This document shows positions 17,554 through 26,644 of a stretch of DNA of 64,000 nt, one piece after another. Below the pieces are notes generated by a model, which saw only the letters and a program-made list of their open reading frames with translations, was not told where the DNA came from and ran no database searches. Source of the stretch: Bradyrhizobium sp. CCBAU 51765 (lineage in GTDB: Bacteria > Pseudomonadota > Alphaproteobacteria > Rhizobiales > Xanthobacteraceae). The first letter of the stretch is position 1. Each line of letters opens with the position of its first letter. The stretch is from assembly GCF_015291725.1 (NCBI RefSeq), contig NZ_CP030038.1, forward strand, positions 4,143,001-4,207,000, given 5' to 3'. A program made the position numbers and the translations under genes.

Positions 17554-18336
17554 ATGATCAATGCGGCGCCGCCAGCGCGGCCTTACCTGCGACGATGGCT
17601 CGCGCTGGGGTCCATGCTCGCGCTGTTGCTCGGTGCAGCGACTTGGGCGAATGCTCAGGGATTGGTCAAAGGGGTTCAGGAAGGCGCTGCGGCCGGGAAC
17701 AAGGCCGCAGGTCCGGTCGGTGGCGTGCTCGGCGGCGCAATCGGCGGCGTGGTTGGCGTCTTCACGGGCGTGCTCGGCGTCGGCAATAACAACGGCGGCA
17801 ATCCTCCGCCGGCCGCCAGGGAGTCCAGCAAGGACGCCAAGCAGCAAGGCGCAGCCAAGGACAAGGATGCCAAGAGTGCCAAGCCGGGTAAGGGCGCCAA
17901 GGCGACCAAAGAGGCGAAGAACGCGCCGCAAGACAAGGGCAAGGACGTCACGGTTCTCACCCAGCCCGGCACGCCGCAGCTGACCGCCGAACAGATCGTC
18001 GCCAACAGCGATTCCTACATCGAGCGGATCAAGACCCAGCTGAACCTCACGCCGGAACAGGAGAAGCACTGGTACGGCTTCTCGAGTGCGATGCACTACC
18101 TCGGGCATAATGGTGCAGAGCGGCTCAACTTGAGGGTTGCGCGGGCCAAGCGGGATCCGCCCGACGACATCATCGAGCAGATGCGCAACGAGGCCCAGTT
18201 CCTGATTGATCGCGCCGCCGACCAGCGCAACGTTGCCGACGCCGCCGAGCCGCTTTATTCGAGCCTCGACGACAAGCAGAAGCAGGTCTTCATTCAGGAG
18301 ATGGTGCACCTCAGTCACGAGCGGGGACTGGACTGA
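17554..18336 (+). CDS. Periplasmic LTXXQ/Spy-like protein
   Basis: 260 residues from ATG 17554, which has GGAG at 17544; ATG 17542 is an alternative. The signal region is LALGSMLALLLGAATWANAQG. A glycine-rich segment follows (VGGVLGGAIGGVVGVFTGVLG), then a Lys/Ala/Asp low-complexity linker (residues about 90-140). The C-terminal helical domain carries QLNLTPEQEKHWYGF and YSSLDDKQKQVF, the paired LTxxQ-like motifs of Spy/CpxP-type envelope chaperones. An envelope stress role is inferred from family only. Confidence 0.72.
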   Translation: MINAAPPARPYLRRWLALGSMLALLLGAATWANAQGLVKGVQEGAAAGNKAAGPVGGVLGGAIGGVVGVFTGVLGVGNNNGGNPPPAARESSKDAKQQGAAKDKDAKSAKPGKGAKATKEAKNAPQDKGKDVTVLTQPGTPQLTAEQIVANSDSYIERIKTQLNLTPEQEKHWYGFSSAMHYLGHNGAERLNLRVARAKRDPPDDIIEQMRNEAQFLIDRAADQRNVADAAEPLYSSLDDKQKQVFIQEMVHLSHERGLD

Positions 18337-18447
18337 TCAAGTTGAATCGGTCCGGGCGCGGTTGAATTAACGGCGCCCGCCACGAATTCGTGAATCCTCC
18401 CCGCAATTCGGTTATGGTTAGCTTCGTAAGCTGACTGCGGGGTTGAT

Positions 18448-18825
18448 ATGGCGGACGGACTCTCCGTTTTCCTGGTCGAAGACGAGGCGTTGATCCGGAT
18501 GATGATGGCCGACATGGTGGCGGAACTCGGCCACCACGTCGTCGCGGAAGCGGACAATGTGCGCGACGCCAGCGCCTTTGCCATGACCGCGCAATACGAC
18601 ATGGCCATCCTCGACATCAATCTCATGGGCGTCTACGTCGATCCCGTCGCCGACCTGATCGAACGTCGCGGAAAACCGTTTCTGTTCGCCACAGGCTACG
18701 GCCCGGAACTGCTGCCGTCCTTGCTCCGGCGCAGGCCGATCCTGCGCAAACCGATCGCTATGGATCAGCTCAAGGCGATGATCGATTCGATGTTTCCCGA
18801 GCCGTCAACCAAAACTCTGGGCTGA
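18448..18825 (+). CDS. Single-domain response regulator
   Basis: 125 residues with one receiver domain and no output domain. Seen: the acidic pocket VFLVEDEALIRMM, the phosphorylation site in MAILDINLMG (Asp near 51), the switch residue in FLFATGYG (Thr), and the conserved Lys in ILRKPIAM. The sequence resembles CheY-like regulators that relay between histidine kinases in rhizobia. No kinase is adjacent. Confidence 0.87.
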   Translation: MADGLSVFLVEDEALIRMMMADMVAELGHHVVAEADNVRDASAFAMTAQYDMAILDINLMGVYVDPVADLIERRGKPFLFATGYGPELLPSLLRRRPILRKPIAMDQLKAMIDSMFPEPSTKTLG

Positions 18826-18869
18826 CCGATCTCGCCCGACGCGCACGGCCACAAGGTGATTTTGCCGGC

Positions 18870-19073
18870 TCAGTTGCGACCGTTCCTCAGCACCCTGGCG
18901 ATGGTGTGGGCCGTCATGGCTGCGCGATCCGACGCGCGCTGAGCAGCCAGCCGGTCGCGCGCCTTTTCCTCGATCAGGAGTTCGATCAGGGCCAGCCGCT
19001 TGTCTTCGCTGTCCGCTTCGCTCAGCAGACGGTGATAGCGGTGATAGTCGAAACCCAGATCCTGCTTACGCAT
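18870..19073 (-). CDS. Small helical hypothetical protein, 67 residues
   Basis: Frame from ATG 19073; a longer upstream frame to 19223 has no plausible protein character. MRKQDLGFDYHRYHRLLSEA is followed by a strongly charged helix (EDKRLALIELLIEEKARDRLAAQRASDRAAM). Probably a cytosolic helical or coiled-coil protein. It resembles short conserved Bradyrhizobium proteins. Function unknown. Confidence 0.6.
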   Translation of the reverse strand: MRKQDLGFDYHRYHRLLSEADSEDKRLALIELLIEEKARDRLAAQRASDRAAMTAHTIARVLRNGRN

Positions 19074-19219
19074 GTCACGCCCCCCGCAACTACGCCACAC
19101 ACGGGGAGATTGTTTCGCATCTGAAACATGCACGCAAGCACGTTCCGGGCTGGAACCGGGCGCGTGCTGAATCATCTGTGAATTACTGGAACGCGCCGGC
19201 AGCGGAGCGTGATCGTCCG

Positions 19220-20191
19220 TCAATCCGCAGTGTGGTCGGCAAACATCTTCAGGCCGACGAAGCTCGCATCGGGCTTGATCACGAGCCTGGTCGGGATGTT
19301 GCGCAGATAATCCTGGAAGCGTCCCTTCGCTTCAAAGCGTGCCCGGAACGCGGAGGCCGCGAGGAACTCGCGAAAGCGCGGCACGATTCCGCCGGCGATA
19401 TAGACGCCGCCGCGCGCGCCGAAGGTCACCGCGAGATTGCCGGCAACCGAGCCAAGGATGGCGCAAAACATCTCCAGCGTCGCGCGGCTGACGGGACAGC
19501 TGCCCTCAAGCGCAGCCTTGGTGATGGCAGCGGCATCGCGGTGCGGCACCTGTACGCCATCGATCTCGCCCAAGGCTTCATAGAGGTTCTGCAGTCCGGA
19601 GCCCGAGAGGGCGCCACGTTCGATGGAGACATGGCCTAGGCGCCGGCGCAAGCAGGCGATCACGCGTTCCTCGCGCTCATTCTCCGCCGGCAGGGTCGCA
19701 TGTCCGGCCTCAGTGACGACGGCCAGTCGCGAACCATGGCGTTCGATCAGGCAGGAGACACCAAAGCCGGTTCCGGGCCCGACGACCAGCAACGGCTCTC
19801 CGGGCAGGCCATCGCCTCCGCCGAGCGGAATCAGATCGGCAGGCTGCAAGGCGGGCAGGGACCAGGCCACCACCTCGAAGTCGTTCAGCACATGCACGCT
19901 GTCGAAGCCGAGCGCGGGCTGCAGCTCGTTGCCGTCGATGACCCAGGGGCTGTTGGTCATGACGCAGCGGTTGTTGGTGACGGGACCCGCCACGGCCAGC
20001 ACCGCTCTTTGGGGCTGCTCGCCGCCTGACCGGCCCGCCAGGACATCCGCGATGGCTTCTCGTACGGTCGGGAAGTCGGCGACCTTCACGTAGTCGATCG
20101 GTCCGGTCTGATCGTTCCGGTTCAGCGCAAATCGCGCATTTGTGCCGCCGATATCGGCGAGAAGAATGGTTCCTGACTTGCCGATGCCCAT
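19220..20191 (-). CDS. glk: Glucokinase
   Basis: 323 residues, the length of the ROK-unrelated proteobacterial glucokinase family. ATP-dependent phosphorylation of glucose to glucose 6-phosphate in the cytoplasm. Seen: phosphate-1 motif ILLADIGGTNARFAL, the sugar-binding NSPWVIDG and VLNDFEVVAWSLP with the catalytic Asp, and the adenosine motif GGVYIAGGIVPRF. It stands alone and is divergent from pncA. Confidence 0.92.
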   Translation of the reverse strand: MGIGKSGTILLADIGGTNARFALNRNDQTGPIDYVKVADFPTVREAIADVLAGRSGGEQPQRAVLAVAGPVTNNRCVMTNSPWVIDGNELQPALGFDSVHVLNDFEVVAWSLPALQPADLIPLGGGDGLPGEPLLVVGPGTGFGVSCLIERHGSRLAVVTEAGHATLPAENEREERVIACLRRRLGHVSIERGALSGSGLQNLYEALGEIDGVQVPHRDAAAITKAALEGSCPVSRATLEMFCAILGSVAGNLAVTFGARGGVYIAGGIVPRFREFLAASAFRARFEAKGRFQDYLRNIPTRLVIKPDASFVGLKMFADHTAD

Positions 20192-20457
20192 AGCCCTGCG
20201 GCTTCCGCGGCCTTGCGGCCCTCGGGAACCTTCGCCTCCGTTCCTGATCCGATCCGCAAACCGCGGACGGTCTGAGAATCCTCGCTTGGTTGTTCCTAGT
20301 CAACACGGACAAGGTCAAACCGTTGCATTCTAGGCAAATCCCGGCCGTCAGCCCGGTATCGCCGCACGCGGTCGGTGGTTGCTAAGCTGCGCCGGAAGAT
20401 CGACATTGGGAAGGAGCGTCCGGCGCCGACGCCGGGCGGATCGAGTGGGGCCTTGCA

Positions 20458-21084
20458 ATGAAGATTTCCGACCGTGACGTGTTGCTGGTGATCGACGTGC
20501 AGAACGACTTCTGTACCGGCGGAGCCCTCGCCGTTCCCAGTGGCGAGAAGGTCGTCCCTGCCATCAATCGGATCGCCCAAAAATTCGCCAATGTGGTGCT
20601 GACCCAGGACTGGCATCCGAGCGACCATGTCTCGTTCGCGTCGAACCATGCGGGCAAGCAGCCGTTCCAGGCCATCGAGCTCGACTACGGCACGCAGGTG
20701 CTATGGCCGGCGCATTGCGTGCAAGGCACGGCGGGCGCCGAATTTCATCGCGATCTCGACGTGACGCGGGCTGGCCTCGTGGTGCGCAAGGGCTTTCGCC
20801 GTGGCATCGATTCCTATTCGGCGCTGTTCGAGAACGACCATCGGACGCCGACAGGACTGCTCGGCTATTTGCGCGAACGCGAGCTGAAGACCGTCTTTGT
20901 CGCCGGTCTGGCGCTGGACTTCTGCGTTCGCTTCTCGGCGGAGGATGCGCGTAAGGCGGGGTTGGAGGTGGCCGTCATCGAGGATGCCTGCCGTGGCATC
21001 GATCTCGACGGCTCGGTGGCCGCGACACATCAAAGTTTCAGGGACCGCGGCATCGCTGTTGTCAGCCTCGAGGCGTTCCTGTGA
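20458..21084 (+). CDS. pncA: Nicotinamidase
   Basis: 208 residues. Hydrolyses nicotinamide to nicotinate in NAD salvage. Catalytic triad seen: Asp in LLVIDVQNDFCTGGALAVP, Lys in LVVRKGFRRGIDSYSAL, Cys in GLALDFCVRFSAEDA. Metal ligands are in TQDWHPSDHVSFASNH. It lies 16 bp before the next gene and two genes before nadE, so this looks like an NAD metabolism cluster. Confidence 0.93.
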   Translation: MKISDRDVLLVIDVQNDFCTGGALAVPSGEKVVPAINRIAQKFANVVLTQDWHPSDHVSFASNHAGKQPFQAIELDYGTQVLWPAHCVQGTAGAEFHRDLDVTRAGLVVRKGFRRGIDSYSALFENDHRTPTGLLGYLRERELKTVFVAGLALDFCVRFSAEDARKAGLEVAVIEDACRGIDLDGSVAATHQSFRDRGIAVVSLEAFL

Positions 21085-21100
21085 GGATATAGAGGTAGCC

Positions 21101-22216
21101 ATGGTGGAGAGGACCGCCAAACAGCCACGTGGACCAGGGCATGCCCCTGACGATCCACGGCTGTGGCCGTTTGCGGCGGCGCAGCTGGCCATGGATGCCT
21201 GCTTCTGGTGGCTGGAGCGCGGACCCGCGAAGCAGGGTGAGAGCAGCCTGCCATGGACGACGCCCAACAGCGTTGCCCTGGAGCTCGCAACGATGCAGCT
21301 GCGCGATTGCTCGCGGACCCGGTCCGGCCAGCCGGCGCTGGTCTGCGCCCCCTATGCGCTGCATCGGGCCCTGATCGCTGATTTCGCGCCAGGCCATAGC
21401 GTGGTGCAGTCGCTGCAAGAGGGCGGTGTCGACAGGGTCTATGTCACCGACTGGCGGTCGGCCACCCCGAGCATGCGCTATCTCTCGATCGACAGCTATC
21501 TCGCCGACCTCAACGTCGCCATCGACGAGATCGGTGCGCCGGTCGATCTCGTCGGCCTTTGCCAGGGCGGATGGCTGTCGCTGCTCTACGCGGCGCGCTT
21601 TCCAGCCAAGGTGCGGCGGCTGGTCCTGGTCGGTGCGCCCGTGGACTTGTCGATCGATTCCTCGCTTTCCCGCCTCGCCCGCAACGCGCCCGAGCTGGTC
21701 TACGACCAGCTCGTTTCGCGCGGCGGCGGCAATGTCAGCGGCGAGGAGATGTTGCACTTCTGGTCCAAGGCGCCGAGCCGCGACGATATCGTGGCGGCAT
21801 TGCAGCGGGATCTCTCGGATGAGCAGGGCATCGCGCTGCTCGCGCGCTTCGACCGCTGGAACGCCGAGACGCTCAATCTGCCGGGCACTTACTATCTCGA
21901 GATCGTCAACGGGATTTTCCGGGAGAACCGGATTGCCGGGGACAGATTTGTCGCGCTCGGCCGCCCGATTCATCTGAAGGACGTCGTGGCGCCGATCTTC
22001 CTGCTCGCCGGGCTCGACGACGATGTGGTGCCTGCGACGCAAGCACTCGCCACCGCCGGGCTTGTCGGCACACCGCCAGCCTTCATTGCGGCGGCTTCCG
22101 AGCCGAGCAATCATCTTGGACTGTTCATGGGAGCGCGCACCCACGCGCATGTCTGGCGCCGGATCGCCGGATGGCTGCGCGACGATCTGCCCGGCGTGCT
22201 GGCCCGCAGCGCCTGA
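21101..22216 (+). CDS. Alpha/beta hydrolase of the PHA-synthase-like type
   Basis: 371 residues from ATG 21101. The nucleophile elbow is LVGLCQGGWLSLLYAARFP: G-x-C-x-G-G, so cysteine takes the serine position as in class III PHA synthases (PhaC). Other PhaC-like parts are VYVTDWRSATPSM, a predicted Asp in FLLAGLDDDVVPA, and His in SNHLGLFMG. Length matches PhaC of class III, but the sequence is divergent and no phaE/phaR neighbour exists. It lies between pncA and nadE. It could polymerise, transfer or hydrolyse hydroxyacyl groups; the activity is uncertain. Confidence 0.72.
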   Translation: MVERTAKQPRGPGHAPDDPRLWPFAAAQLAMDACFWWLERGPAKQGESSLPWTTPNSVALELATMQLRDCSRTRSGQPALVCAPYALHRALIADFAPGHSVVQSLQEGGVDRVYVTDWRSATPSMRYLSIDSYLADLNVAIDEIGAPVDLVGLCQGGWLSLLYAARFPAKVRRLVLVGAPVDLSIDSSLSRLARNAPELVYDQLVSRGGGNVSGEEMLHFWSKAPSRDDIVAALQRDLSDEQGIALLARFDRWNAETLNLPGTYYLEIVNGIFRENRIAGDRFVALGRPIHLKDVVAPIFLLAGLDDDVVPATQALATAGLVGTPPAFIAAASEPSNHLGLFMGARTHAHVWRRIAGWLRDDLPGVLARSA

Positions 22217-22366
22217 GCTCGCCGGGGCCGGGCGGGCCGCGCTGCAGGTCCGTTATGCATGCCGGCGGATGGCTCGCACGGGACCCGGTCGATGGGCTAC
22301 ATAGGATCCGGGGCTGAACGGCTTCGCCAGCGAAGAGATTGTAGAGATTTAAGGGTACGGCGCTCG

Positions 22367-24400
22367 ATGACTTTCCACTCGATCTACGCTCACGGATTTG
22401 CGCGCGTGGCGGCCTGTGTCACCACGTCCCATGTCGCCGATCCCACGGCCAACGCCAAGGCTGTCCTGGCAGCGGCCGATGCCTGCCACGAGCAGTCGGC
22501 GGCGGTCGCGGTTTTCCCCGAGCTGTGCCTGTCTGGCTATGCGATCGAGGATCTGGTCAAGCAGGATCCGTTGCTCGATGCCGTCGAGCGCGGGCTCGCC
22601 GCGATCGTTGAAGCCTCCGCGGGGCTGATGACGGTCCTGATCGTCGGGGCGCCGCTACGCTTTGGTCATCGCATCTACAACTGCGCTGTCGTCATCCATC
22701 GCGGCAACGTCCTCGGCGTGGTGCCGAAATCTTACCTGCCGACCTACCGCGAGTTCTATGAGGGACGGCATTTCGCCTCCGGCGCCGGCATCGCCGGCGA
22801 GACGATCACCTTCGGCGGCCTGCAGGCCCCGTTCGGCGTGGATCTCCTGTTCGCCGCCGAGGACGTTCCGGGCCTCACTATCGGCGTCGAGATCTGCGAG
22901 GACATGTGGATCCCGGTGACGCCGGCTTCGGAGCTCGCGCTCGCGGGTGCGAGTGTTCTGATCAATCTTTCCGGGAGCCCGATCACGATCGGCCGTGCGC
23001 GCTCGCGCGCGCTGCTGTGCCAATCGACGTCGGCGCGCTGCCTCGCGGCCTACGTCTATTCGGCCGCCGGGGTTGGGGAATCGACCACGGATCTCGCCTG
23101 GGACGGCCAGACCTCGATCTTCGAGAACGGCGTGCTGCTGGCCGAGGGCGAGCGATTCCGCCAGGGCGGCCAGATCACGCTGGCCGACGTTGATCTCGAC
23201 CTGCTCAGGCAGGAACGCGCCCTGATGGGAACGTTCGACGACAACCGCCGGCAGCGCGAGGCCTTCTACCGCAAAGTGACATTCGCGCTGAAGCCGCCAG
23301 CCGCTGACATCGGCTTCCTGCGCAAGGTCGAGCGCTTTCCGTTCGTGCCGAGCGACGAGAGCCTGCTCGAGCAGGACTGCTACGAGGCCTACAACATCCA
23401 GGTCGCCGGGCTGGTGCAGCGCATGCGCGCGACTGGTACCAAGCGCGTCGTGATCGGCGTATCCGGCGGGCTCGATTCCACCCATGCACTGATCGTGGCC
23501 GCCAAGGCGATCGATCTGCTCGGCCTGCCGCGCGAGAACATCCTGGCCTACACCATGCCGGGTTTTGCCACCGGCAGCGAGAGCAAGTCCCATGCGCTGG
23601 CACTGATGCAGGCGTTGCGGACGAGCTGGCAGGAGCTCGATATCCGCACCACCGCAACCCAGATGCTGAAGGACATCGGTCATCCCTTCGGCAAGGGCGA
23701 GAAGGTTTACGACGTCACCTTCGAGAACGTGCAGGCGGGCCTTCGGACCGATTACCTGTTCCGGCTCGCCAACCATCACGGCGGCATCGTCATCGGAACC
23801 GGCGATCTCTCCGAACTCGCGCTGGGTTGGTGCACCTATGGTGTCGGCGACCAGATGGCGCACTACAACGTCAATGCGGGCGTGCCGAAGACGCTGATCC
23901 AGCACCTGATCCGCTGGGTGATCGCATCCAGGCAGTTCAGCGACGACGTCAATCGGACACTTGGCTCGATCCTGGCCGCCGAAATATCGCCCGAGCTGGT
24001 GCCGGTGCAGCCCGGCGAGAAGCCGCAGAGCACGGAAGCGTCCGTCGGGCCTTACGAGCTGCAGGACTTCAACCTGTTCTACACGCTGCGCTTCGGCATG
24101 CGGCCGTCCAAGATCGCCTTCATGGCTTTCCAGGCGTGGAAGGACGTTGCCAAGGGCGAGTGGCCGCCAGCATTCCCGAATGATCGGCGCAAGGCCTATG
24201 ATCTGCCGGAGATCTGCCGCTGGCTGGAAGTGTTCCTGCGCCGCTTCTTCGCGTTCAGCCAGTTCAAGCGCTCGGCCATGCCGAACGGGCCGAAGGTCTC
24301 GGCCGGGGGCTCGCTGTCGCCGCGCGGCGACTGGCGTGCGCCGTCGGATTCGAGTGCGGCCGCTTGGCTCGAGGATCTCGAAAGGAACGTGCCGGACTGA
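22367..24400 (+). CDS. nadE: Glutamine-dependent NAD+ synthetase
   Basis: 677 residues from ATG 22367. Two domains: an N-terminal nitrilase-type glutaminase (Glu in VFPELCLSGYAIEDL, Lys in VVPKSYLPTYREFYE, Cys in IGVEICEDMWIPV) and a C-terminal synthetase with the PP-loop VIGVSGGLDSTHALI. The length fits the long glutamine-hydrolysing class, with ammonia channelled between the domains. It makes NAD from nicotinate adenine dinucleotide, the last step of the pathway that pncA feeds. Confidence 0.95.
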   Translation: MTFHSIYAHGFARVAACVTTSHVADPTANAKAVLAAADACHEQSAAVAVFPELCLSGYAIEDLVKQDPLLDAVERGLAAIVEASAGLMTVLIVGAPLRFGHRIYNCAVVIHRGNVLGVVPKSYLPTYREFYEGRHFASGAGIAGETITFGGLQAPFGVDLLFAAEDVPGLTIGVEICEDMWIPVTPASELALAGASVLINLSGSPITIGRARSRALLCQSTSARCLAAYVYSAAGVGESTTDLAWDGQTSIFENGVLLAEGERFRQGGQITLADVDLDLLRQERALMGTFDDNRRQREAFYRKVTFALKPPAADIGFLRKVERFPFVPSDESLLEQDCYEAYNIQVAGLVQRMRATGTKRVVIGVSGGLDSTHALIVAAKAIDLLGLPRENILAYTMPGFATGSESKSHALALMQALRTSWQELDIRTTATQMLKDIGHPFGKGEKVYDVTFENVQAGLRTDYLFRLANHHGGIVIGTGDLSELALGWCTYGVGDQMAHYNVNAGVPKTLIQHLIRWVIASRQFSDDVNRTLGSILAAEISPELVPVQPGEKPQSTEASVGPYELQDFNLFYTLRFGMRPSKIAFMAFQAWKDVAKGEWPPAFPNDRRKAYDLPEICRWLEVFLRRFFAFSQFKRSAMPNGPKVSAGGSLSPRGDWRAPSDSSAAAWLEDLERNVPD

Positions 24401-24436
24401 TCGGCGCGGCCGATCGGCATTGTTGGGAGACGATCG

Positions 24437-24820
24437 ATGTCGACCGGAGATGGGGCGCAAACGAGCGAGGAGGCCAAGGTCACCAACGGCCTCTACATCT
24501 TCGACATCGAAATGCGCGATGGCAAGCGCGGGCGGGCGAGAGGCGTGGTCGTGCTCTGCGACGGCCGCATCATGGGCGGCGACAGCTATTTTTATTACAC
24601 CGGCAGTTACACCTTCCGGAACGGCAAGTGGCGTGGCGACTTGGTCGTCAACCAGCACACCGAGGCGGTCGGCAGGACGCTTGCATTCGGCGGCAGGGAG
24701 GTCACCTGCGGCTTTTCCGGCGACTATTTTCCCGGCGGTGCGGAAGTCGAAGGCATGGCACTGGTCGGCAAGACCAGCGTGACGTTCACGGCGCGACTGA
24801 CTCTCAAGGATGCGATGTGA
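24437..24820 (+). CDS. GrlR-like small beta-barrel protein
   Basis: 127 residues with VTNGLYIFDIEMRDGKRGRARGV, then GGDSYFYYTGSYTF and a C-terminal VGKTSVTFTARLTLKD. The strand-rich pattern and the YTGSY segment fit the GrlR family, named for a type III secretion regulator of enteropathogenic E. coli. No type III genes are present here. In rhizobia such proteins are probably generic sensors or carbohydrate/polymer-binding lipocalin-like proteins. It follows nadE by 36 bp. Confidence 0.68.
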   Translation: MSTGDGAQTSEEAKVTNGLYIFDIEMRDGKRGRARGVVVLCDGRIMGGDSYFYYTGSYTFRNGKWRGDLVVNQHTEAVGRTLAFGGREVTCGFSGDYFPGGAEVEGMALVGKTSVTFTARLTLKDAM

Positions 24821-24861
24821 GCGCGGCCTGATCTGCTTACTAAACGCCACGTTCCTGCTCA

Positions 24862-24886
24862 GGAACCTTCGCTAGGACAGAACGTT
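24862..24886 (+). promoter_or_regulatory. EcfG (general stress sigma factor) promoter
   Basis: GGAAC (24862-24866), 16 bp spacer, CGTT (24883-24886). This matches the alphaproteobacterial EcfG consensus GGAAC-N16/17-CGTT. It ends 37 bp before the ATG of the DUF1236 gene, in the right orientation and distance. The GGAAC box also overlaps a GTTCCTG/CAGGAAC inverted repeat (24851-24866). Confidence 0.68.
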
Positions 24887-24922
24887 CGCGTCTGTTGTTG
24901 CGAATTGTTGAGGAGAGGGACC

Positions 24923-26191
24923 ATGCGTAAACACTTGATGCTATCGACTGCGGCCATCGGACTCATGCTCGCATCCGGTTTAGCCTACGCTCAGGCGCCG
25001 GGTGAGCGAAGGGACGAGCCGAAACGAACCGAGGAACCGGCGAAAGGCGCCGCGCCGCAGCGCGGTGGCCCCGCCCAAGGCGCTCAAGAGCGCGTTCAAG
25101 AACGTGCGCAGGGCGCTCAGGAGAGACTGCAGGGAGCGGGACGCGAGGACAAAGGCGGCGCGGCCAGGCGCGAGGCCGACGACGACAAGCGCCAGCCGCC
25201 CCCTTCTGCCGAGCGAGATCAACCGAAGGCGAAGGATCAGGCACGAGACGCTCGCGAACCTTCACGCGATCGCAACCGCGAGGCTGAGAGCGCGAAGCCG
25301 GGACGCGACAGCGGCAAGAGCAGCGCGGAGACGAAGCAGGACAAGTCAGCGCCGCAGAAATCAACGGCCGAGTCCGAGAAGTCCAGGACCGCTCCAACTG
25401 GCCAGCAGAACGAGCGCGCGGGAGCTGCGGCCAACCAGAACGAGCGCAACCAGGCTCAGCCGCCGCGCAATGCCGCCGAGCAACAGCAGCCAGCACAACA
25501 GACCAACCGGCCGACCACCGCGACGGATATGAGCCGGACGGCTCCGGCCGGCAATGCGCAGACCGCACCCGGCACATCGGGCACGCAGACCAATCAGGCC
25601 AATCAAGCCACCCAGACCAACACGCAGGTCAATCAGCAGGCCCAGGTGACGACCGAGAAGCAGGTGCGGATCTCCGAAACGATGAGCCGCACACGCCTCG
25701 CGCAGCCGGAGCGCAATCTGAACATTTCGATCCGGATCGGCGAGACGATTCCGCCGCGCGTGCGTCTCCACCGGCTGCCGCCCGAGATCGTCTCGATCGA
25801 GCCCGAATATCGGGACTACGAATATTTCGCAACGGACGACGAGGTGGTCATTGTCGAGCCCCGGACGCATCGCATCGTCAGCCAGGTGCCCCGCGATCCG
25901 TCGCGGGCGCGTGCACAAATGGGCGGCAGCGCCTCGTCGAGCATGGCGGCGGCCGGCGGAAGCCCTTTGAACTGCCAGATCATGCGGCGTGACGCCTCGG
26001 GCAATGTCGCCCAAGCGGAACCCTCGACCGTTGGCTCGACTGCGCGCACCGATTCCTTGAGCGTGACGGTCCAGATGCCCGACGGCGGCTCGTCCGCGCC
26101 GATCGCGCTCGGCGCTCCCGCGGGCAACATCGTGGTCGCAACGCAAGGGCAGGGCGACTGCACCGTGACGATCGAGCCGCAGACGCGCTGA
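24923..26191 (+). CDS. Secreted DUF1236 protein with low-complexity N-terminal half
   Basis: 422 residues from ATG 24923, preceded by GAGGAGAGGGA. The signal peptide ends near LASGLAYAQA. Residues about 25-240 are Gln/Arg/Glu/Ala/Asn-rich and disordered (GAQERVQERAQGAQERL and TNQANQATQTN repeats). The C-terminal DUF1236 region has ETIPPRVRLHRLPPEIVSI, then DYEYFATDDEVVIVEPRTHRIV. DUF1236 proteins are periplasmic and frequent in Bradyrhizobium. The EcfG promoter upstream suggests stress induction, and the unstructured part suggests a protective role (inference). Confidence 0.83.
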   Translation: MRKHLMLSTAAIGLMLASGLAYAQAPGERRDEPKRTEEPAKGAAPQRGGPAQGAQERVQERAQGAQERLQGAGREDKGGAARREADDDKRQPPPSAERDQPKAKDQARDAREPSRDRNREAESAKPGRDSGKSSAETKQDKSAPQKSTAESEKSRTAPTGQQNERAGAAANQNERNQAQPPRNAAEQQQPAQQTNRPTTATDMSRTAPAGNAQTAPGTSGTQTNQANQATQTNTQVNQQAQVTTEKQVRISETMSRTRLAQPERNLNISIRIGETIPPRVRLHRLPPEIVSIEPEYRDYEYFATDDEVVIVEPRTHRIVSQVPRDPSRARAQMGGSASSSMAAAGGSPLNCQIMRRDASGNVAQAEPSTVGSTARTDSLSVTVQMPDGGSSAPIALGAPAGNIVVATQGQGDCTVTIEPQTR

Positions 26192-26214
26192 CTGCGACGA
26201 CGCTGAAACGACAA

Positions 26215-26248
26215 CGCGCCGCCCGGCAGAAACCAGCCGGGCGGCGCG
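26215..26248 (+). terminator. Strong stem-loop after the DUF1236 gene
   Basis: A perfect 13-bp GC stem (CGCGCCGCCCGGC / GCCGGGCGGCGCG) with an 8-nt loop begins 23 bp after the stop. Only a short AT stretch follows. It is a probable terminator. Confidence 0.65.
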
Positions 26249-26644
26249 ATTGCGTTCGATGTCGAAAGTTTCGAGGTCCGGAGTGCCTAGGAGTCCGGAC
26301 CTCGTCACCTTGCCCCAGCCTTAGATCCCCCGCCCCATGTGGTCCCCCAACCCCGAGGTGCGCGATCAGAAGGTGATGCCTCTTGAAGTGCCGCCGATCG
26401 ATGTCGCGCGATGTACGCGAGATCTGGATAGGATTCAAATCCGGATCACTACGGACACGATCGAACTTGCTGCTGCGGGAATCTGCAGATGCCTGCATTG
26501 ACGGCAGCACCGCTGCTCAACATCGTTGCTTGCAATGCGCAGGATGTCCACATCTCGTCAGCGCCGCCGAAGACACATTCACGGGCCTGTCATTGAACTG
26601 GTCTAGCGCTGCTCCCGTCATCGCCGACGGTCAAGGAGCAAGCC
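26249..26644. other. Intergenic region before the sugar-phosphate isomerase gene
   Basis: About 400 bp without a convincing reading frame. It should contain the promoter of the isomerase/ABC operon starting at 26645. No clear operator or RNA gene was seen. Confidence 0.35.

Noticed and set aside
24437..24820. Type III secretion locus suggested by the GrlR-like protein
   Set aside because: No other secretion gene is present; the GrlR fold is widespread outside T3SS loci.
22655..24850. Long open frame antisense to nadE
   Set aside because: Shadow of a strongly biased GC-rich gene; composition is typical antisense (Arg/Gln/His-rich) and nadE is certain.
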